A DNA stretch of 64,000 bases, from the NCBI RefSeq assembly GCF_900142205.1, contig NZ_FRAA01000001.1, forward strand, positions 1,510,796 to 1,574,795, in the 5' to 3' direction. A program made the translations under genes and the position numbers. This document shows, one piece after another, positions 60,316 through 64,000 of the stretch. Below the pieces are notes generated by a model, which was not told the origin of the DNA, searched no databases, and saw nothing but the letters and a program-made list of their open reading frames with translations. The DNA comes from Reichenbachiella agariperforans. GTDB lineage: Bacteria > Bacteroidota > Bacteroidia > Cytophagales > Cyclobacteriaceae. Each line of letters starts with the position of its first letter. Position 1 is the stretch's first letter.

Positions 60316-62166
60316 ATGACAAATTGGTTTTACCTAACCCTATTCGTCACTTTCGTGAGCTGCTCTCATCACAAGACTGTAGAGAACACTGCCCAAGTCA
60401 GCGACCTACCAACCCATTACAATAACAAGCTCAAAACAGGGCTAGAACATGATTCCTTGCAGTACTTTGCGCTACAGCTGTCCAGCATCATCGAGATGGA
60501 CATCCCTGATTCGCTCAAACGTCAATATCGCTATGTCCAGTTTCGATACTTGTACCGTCTGGGCGAGGTAGATTCTGCGATCCACGAGCTACGCAGAGCG
60601 ACAGATTATGCAGAGGAACCTCACCTATCCGAGAGAAGTGCCTTCTACTATCGGGCACTTATGAATGCCTACTATCTTCAAAACGACTTCCTCAACGGGC
60701 TAGGTACTGCGGAGAAAATGATCAGTATGCTCGGGGAGCAGGATTACAAAAGCAAAGCCCTCGCCTACAACTATATCCAGCGCGTGTACACGAGCATGGA
60801 AAAGCATGACCAATCCCTGTCCGCCAATGCCCTTGCCTATGACATGTTCGAGCAGGCGCATGATACAGCTAACATGATGGTGAGCAAAATCAGCAGGGCT
60901 AGCATCTACTTTGGACAGCAGGATCTCGACCTAGCACTCAATACCCTGAGCGAAATCAACATAGACTTAACGCAACTGAGTCCTAACATCAACTATCAGT
61001 ACTATGGCAATTTAGGCGCTATACAGTTTGAAAATCACCTATATAGCGACGCGCTACAGACGTTTCACAAAGCAGCCTACTACATCGATCTACTACCTGC
61101 CAATGTTAAAACCTCAGCCTTGATCAACAACTATCTCAACCTATCCCACGCCTACTACGAGCTGGATCAGCTGGACCTGAGTAGTCTCTACATCGATTCG
61201 GTGTTTTGGTATGGTATAGATGACGCCCACTACCAAAATCAAAAAGAGGCACTCAAGAAAAGGCTGGAAATCGCTATTAGGAAAGGAGAATCACCCCAGC
61301 AGGTCTCTAGCCAGTTGGACTCCATCTTTAGCTACCAGGAGGGCAATTATGAAAACCGCATCAATAGCGAACTGATCGAACTCAAAAACTCATTTGCCAA
61401 AGAAAAAGAGTTAGAAGCTGCCAAAAGAATTGTGGAGATTGAGAACATCAGTTTTCAACGCAACCAATACCTCCTACTGACACTATTGCTCGGTGCTATC
61501 CTAGCCACTACATTGATCGTATTCTACTACAGACAGCGAAGGTTCAGGATGGAAAAACAAAACTTTCTCCTCCACCAGCGACTGCTCCGTTCGCAGATGA
61601 ATCCACATTTCGCTTTCAACAGTCTCAACCTCATCAAAAGCGAAATCAACAAAAACGCAGAGGTATCTTCCCGTTACATCGTCAAGTTTTCGCGAATTCT
61701 ACGTGCACTGTTCGAGAACTCGACCAAAGACTATGTCTTAATAGAAGATGAGGTGCAGTTGCTCGAAGATTACCTCGACATGCAGCAGTTTAGATTTGCG
61801 GATCGGTTCGAGTATGAGATCATCAATGACATACCCGAAGATGCCGAAATCACTATCCCACCGATGTTGCTCCAGCCCTTCGTCGAGAATGCCATTGCGC
61901 ATGCCTTCAAAGAAATAGAAGAAAAAGGTATGATTTCCGTGATGCTAACGTTAGAAGAGCAATCAGTACAATGTACGATAGAGGACAATGGTCATGGGTT
62001 TGATATCAAAGCCCTCCGTCCCGATTCTTCAGTCCAGCTAATTGATACTTTTTTGAGAAAAATGACAGGTCATGGTGTTTCCATCCTCAACAAGCAGGAA
62101 GGCAATCCAGATGACCATGGAACAATCATTAAATTAAAGATTCCTTTTAAACTGTTGACAGCATGA
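60316..62166 (+). CDS. TPR-containing LytS/YehU-type sensor histidine kinase
   Basis: 616 residues from ATG 60316; a longer frame from 60208 was rejected because MTNWFYLTLFVTFVSCSHH gives a signal with a possible lipid Cys at 16 (weak lipobox). The TPR region is at about 40-335, with a membrane span at about 400-422 (YLLLTLLLGAILATTLIVFYY). The His_kinase domain (PF06580) shows RSQMNPHFAFNSLNLIKSEINKN (phospho-His about 443), and the HATPase ends with EDNGHGFDIKALRPDS. The LytTR regulator overlaps it by 4 bases. Confidence 0.92.
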   Translation: MTNWFYLTLFVTFVSCSHHKTVENTAQVSDLPTHYNNKLKTGLEHDSLQYFALQLSSIIEMDIPDSLKRQYRYVQFRYLYRLGEVDSAIHELRRATDYAEEPHLSERSAFYYRALMNAYYLQNDFLNGLGTAEKMISMLGEQDYKSKALAYNYIQRVYTSMEKHDQSLSANALAYDMFEQAHDTANMMVSKISRASIYFGQQDLDLALNTLSEINIDLTQLSPNINYQYYGNLGAIQFENHLYSDALQTFHKAAYYIDLLPANVKTSALINNYLNLSHAYYELDQLDLSSLYIDSVFWYGIDDAHYQNQKEALKKRLEIAIRKGESPQQVSSQLDSIFSYQEGNYENRINSELIELKNSFAKEKELEAAKRIVEIENISFQRNQYLLLTLLLGAILATTLIVFYYRQRRFRMEKQNFLLHQRLLRSQMNPHFAFNSLNLIKSEINKNAEVSSRYIVKFSRILRALFENSTKDYVLIEDEVQLLEDYLDMQQFRFADRFEYEIINDIPEDAEITIPPMLLQPFVENAIAHAFKEIEEKGMISVMLTLEEQSVQCTIEDNGHGFDIKALRPDSSVQLIDTFLRKMTGHGVSILNKQEGNPDDHGTIIKLKIPFKLLTA

Positions 62167-62897
62167 TCAAAGCCCTTATTATAGATGACGAGAAGCATGT
62201 CCGTGATCAAATAAAAGATAGACTCGCAGATCAATTTTCGCAAGACATCCATGTAATAGACGAGGCGCCCAGTGTTGCAGAGGCGCTTACTAAGATTAAT
62301 ATCCATGAGCCTGATCTGGTGTTTTTGGATATTGATATCATAGGTGGTACGGGATTCGAAGTGATAGAGCGATTAGAAGAGGTGAATTTTCAACTTATTT
62401 TCATCACAGGGTTCAATGACCAAGCCATCAAGGCGATACGTATAGGTGCGTTGGATTACTTGCTCAAACCCATCGATGACGAGGAGTTTAGCAATGCCGT
62501 CAACCGCGCCATCAAAGCTTTCAAAAATGATGATAGTATCCACGACGCTGTAGATGTCGCCAATCAGTTCTACAATGGCAACCATCAAAACAAAATCGTA
62601 CTGAGAACACTAGAGGCACATCACGTAGTGTATTTAGAGGACATTATCTTTTGCAAATCGGATGGAAACTATACGACTTTCAACACCACAAAGGAGAAAA
62701 TCATGATCTCCAAACCACTAAAACTAGTAGAGTCCCTGCTCAATAAGGCAGTTTTCTTAAGATGTCATCAATCCTATGTCGTCAACACTTCTTACGTGAC
62801 CAAATACACCAACGAAGGATGCCTAGTCTTAAAAAATGGAGAGGAAGTACCCGTAGCATCTAGGCGAAAAGATGCTATACTAAAAAGACTTTTCTAG
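62163..62897 (+). CDS. LytTR-family response regulator
   Basis: 244 residues. Receiver at about 3-120: ALIIDDEKHVRDQI, phospho-Asp in DLVFLDIDIIGGTGFEVIE (about 57) and DYLLKPIDDEEF (Lys). The C-terminal LytTR DNA-binding domain (about 140-240) shows VVYLEDIIFCKSDGNYTTF and RCHQSYVVNTSYVTKY. Translationally coupled to the LytS-type kinase (ATGA overlap). Target genes are unknown; the lipoprotein gene 100 bases downstream is one candidate. Confidence 0.94.
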   Translation: MIKALIIDDEKHVRDQIKDRLADQFSQDIHVIDEAPSVAEALTKINIHEPDLVFLDIDIIGGTGFEVIERLEEVNFQLIFITGFNDQAIKAIRIGALDYLLKPIDDEEFSNAVNRAIKAFKNDDSIHDAVDVANQFYNGNHQNKIVLRTLEAHHVVYLEDIIFCKSDGNYTTFNTTKEKIMISKPLKLVESLLNKAVFLRCHQSYVVNTSYVTKYTNEGCLVLKNGEEVPVASRRKDAILKRLF

Positions 62898-62997
62898 TCG
62901 ACTCTTAGCGAATTTGAATCCATTCGCTTCATATATGAATCTACAGACTTTAATAAATCGTCATCGCCTACCTTAGCCTGACTTAAAATCAAAAACC

Positions 62998-63777
62998 ATG
63001 AAAATATACCCATTTATCCTACTAATCGCCGCAGGGATGCAATTCTCATGCGGAGATCAATTGATCGATCCTGTACTCAACCAAACCATCAATAGTCCGT
63101 CACTAGAAGAGTACACTAGCGAAACAGAACTCAATGAAATTTCACAAGAGTTCATGTACATGACCAGCTTTCTGATCACACGCAGTATCATCGACGATGA
63201 ACCTGCCAGAGACTATTTCAAAGAAGTCATGATAACCTCTGAATCTGATCACTTTGATCTGACAGACCTCATCTCCGTGAGTACAAACAATATGAACCCT
63301 TTTCAGGAAGAGCTCTATGAGCAATTCAAAACGTACAATTATGAAGTCATCTATGACACCACATATATAGAGAAAGAGGAAGTGATCTCGATTCGAGTGG
63401 TTCCACCTGTCGCCAATCCAGATCCAGCAGAGGATGTATTCCCTCACCTCGCCACTGCACAACTCAAATGTTCATTCCTAACTTTTCTGACAGAGGCAGG
63501 TGGCAATAACTGCCTAGAACTGTACTTTCCTAATATTGAAGTTTTAGGACCTGCAATTAGCCTAGAAGATCACTCAGACAGAATCCGCAGCACATGGCAC
63601 CCGATGAACAACGAAGAGTCTAATGACGGTATGGAGCTCAACGAAGACGGAGGAGAATATCTATTTGTCGACAATAGTGTATATGAAGATCACGTATTCC
63701 TCATGGTACTCCGACCAGAAAACAACTCAAACTGTAACTATGGCAACATAGACTTCACTAATTACCTATCTAATTAA
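62998..63777 (+). CDS. Hypothetical lipoprotein
   Basis: 259 residues. Signal peptide with lipid Cys at 18 (MKIYPFILLIAAGMQFSC), followed by GDQLIDPVLN. The mature protein is acidic (many Glu/Asp), lacks any family I recognise, and carries a short Cys pair (CSFLTF, NNCLEL) and a C-terminal CNYGNIDFTNYLSN. Two terminator-like hairpins follow. It may be controlled by the LytTR pair just upstream (inference from position). Confidence 0.72.
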   Translation: MKIYPFILLIAAGMQFSCGDQLIDPVLNQTINSPSLEEYTSETELNEISQEFMYMTSFLITRSIIDDEPARDYFKEVMITSESDHFDLTDLISVSTNNMNPFQEELYEQFKTYNYEVIYDTTYIEKEEVISIRVVPPVANPDPAEDVFPHLATAQLKCSFLTFLTEAGGNNCLELYFPNIEVLGPAISLEDHSDRIRSTWHPMNNEESNDGMELNEDGGEYLFVDNSVYEDHVFLMVLRPENNSNCNYGNIDFTNYLSN

Positions 63778-63815
63778 CCAATTCTCGCATAATGCTGATA
63801 GATCTGAAACCAGCA

Positions 63816-63853
63816 TTTCGCCGTACATTTTAGACCTAAAGTGTACGGCGAAA
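63816..63853. terminator. 18-bp hairpin downstream of the lipoprotein gene
   Basis: 63816-63833 pairs with 63836-63853 with one G/T wobble (TTTCGCCGTACA and its complement) and a 2-base centre. A-run follows on the plus strand, so it is better as a minus-strand terminator or as an mRNA-end structure. Confidence 0.5.
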
Positions 63854-63903
63854 AAGCAATTGAAAATGGTTTAGGTTTATCAGTCTAGTTAGTGACTGAC
63901 TAT

Positions 63904-63945
63904 AGCCCCCTGAAGCATCCGTTGTTTCGGGGGGCTTGCTTTTAG
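63904..63945 (+). terminator. GC-rich terminator
   Basis: AGCCCCCTGAA (63904-63914) pairs with TTCGGGGGGCT (63926-63936), one wobble, 11-base loop, followed by TGCTTTT. Confidence 0.7.
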
Positions 63946-64000
63946 GATCCCTTATTCATTCTGGTAGAGACAATGCCCGTTTTAATAGATTCTTACTATC

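Noticed and set aside
1-64000. tRNA or rRNA genes
   Set aside because: No cloverleaf with a T-arm-like GGTTCGAAtCC motif or rRNA-like stretch was recognised on either strand by eye.

Overview
The window looks like chromosome from a Bacteroidota bacterium, most likely a marine member of the Cytophagales (Reichenbachiella-like; the genus is a guess). The evidence is a set of lineage-restricted genes: the TamA-like lipoprotein TamL, the type IX secretion protein PorD (DUF4835), an OstA-like LptA homologue, a short Rpb6-type RNA polymerase omega, a DUF3276/PUR-alpha protein, and MenA for menaquinone. Several genes carry the Bacteroidota -7 promoter box TAnnTTTG, and no strong Shine-Dalgarno sequences were seen. 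Nothing looks like a prophage, conjugative element, CRISPR array, rRNA or tRNA.

Left part (1-15.4 kb): a truncated aconitase A (acnA) and a complete aconitase B (acnB) lie on the minus strand. Between them is a 1.5 kb accessory gap holding a REP-associated tyrosine transposase, its palindromes, and a cluster of ACACGTGT palindromes. Then follow rlmF and a lipoprotein; ychF, an AI-2E-type permease and the PUR protein; a DUF58 protein with a second permease; a FemAB-like aminoacyltransferase whose N-terminus has no ATG; and a SnoaL/SDR/TrmH group.

Centre (15.5-33 kb): envelope and housekeeping genes. These are tamL and hemF; mdh; a cyclic-nucleotide-binding protein and tilS; then a co-directional run ostA-like, bamD, rpoZ, coaBC, porD, recN, followed by fabI, ispE and an M48 metalloprotease. 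After the protease a 620-bp gap carries a 58-bp imperfect palindrome and five TTGCGCAA-type boxes spaced exactly 22 bp apart.

33-43.4 kb: a TonB-dependent receptor without a SusD partner; the minus-strand run of two amidinohydrolase-fold enzymes, argS and menA; a divergent arginine decarboxylase; a dolichol-phosphate-mannose-synthase-like glycosyltransferase; and dps.

Right part (43.4-64 kb): rich in signalling. There are three TPR-containing histidine kinases of different types (a HisKA_3 kinase with a NarL-type regulator, a HisKA kinase with no adjacent regulator, and a LytS-type kinase with a LytTR regulator), plus an ECF sigma factor with a membrane protein. The first kinase/regulator pair is divergent from a gene clearly related to LipL32, the major surface lipoprotein of Leptospira. 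Two near-identical 16-bp palindromes lie between them. This kinase-regulator-LipL32-like module is the most interesting possible undescribed system in the window. Proline catabolism (pruA), a TauE/SafE permease, a fatty-acid desaturase, a WG-repeat protein and an outer-membrane barrel with a disrupted N-terminal frame fill the rest.
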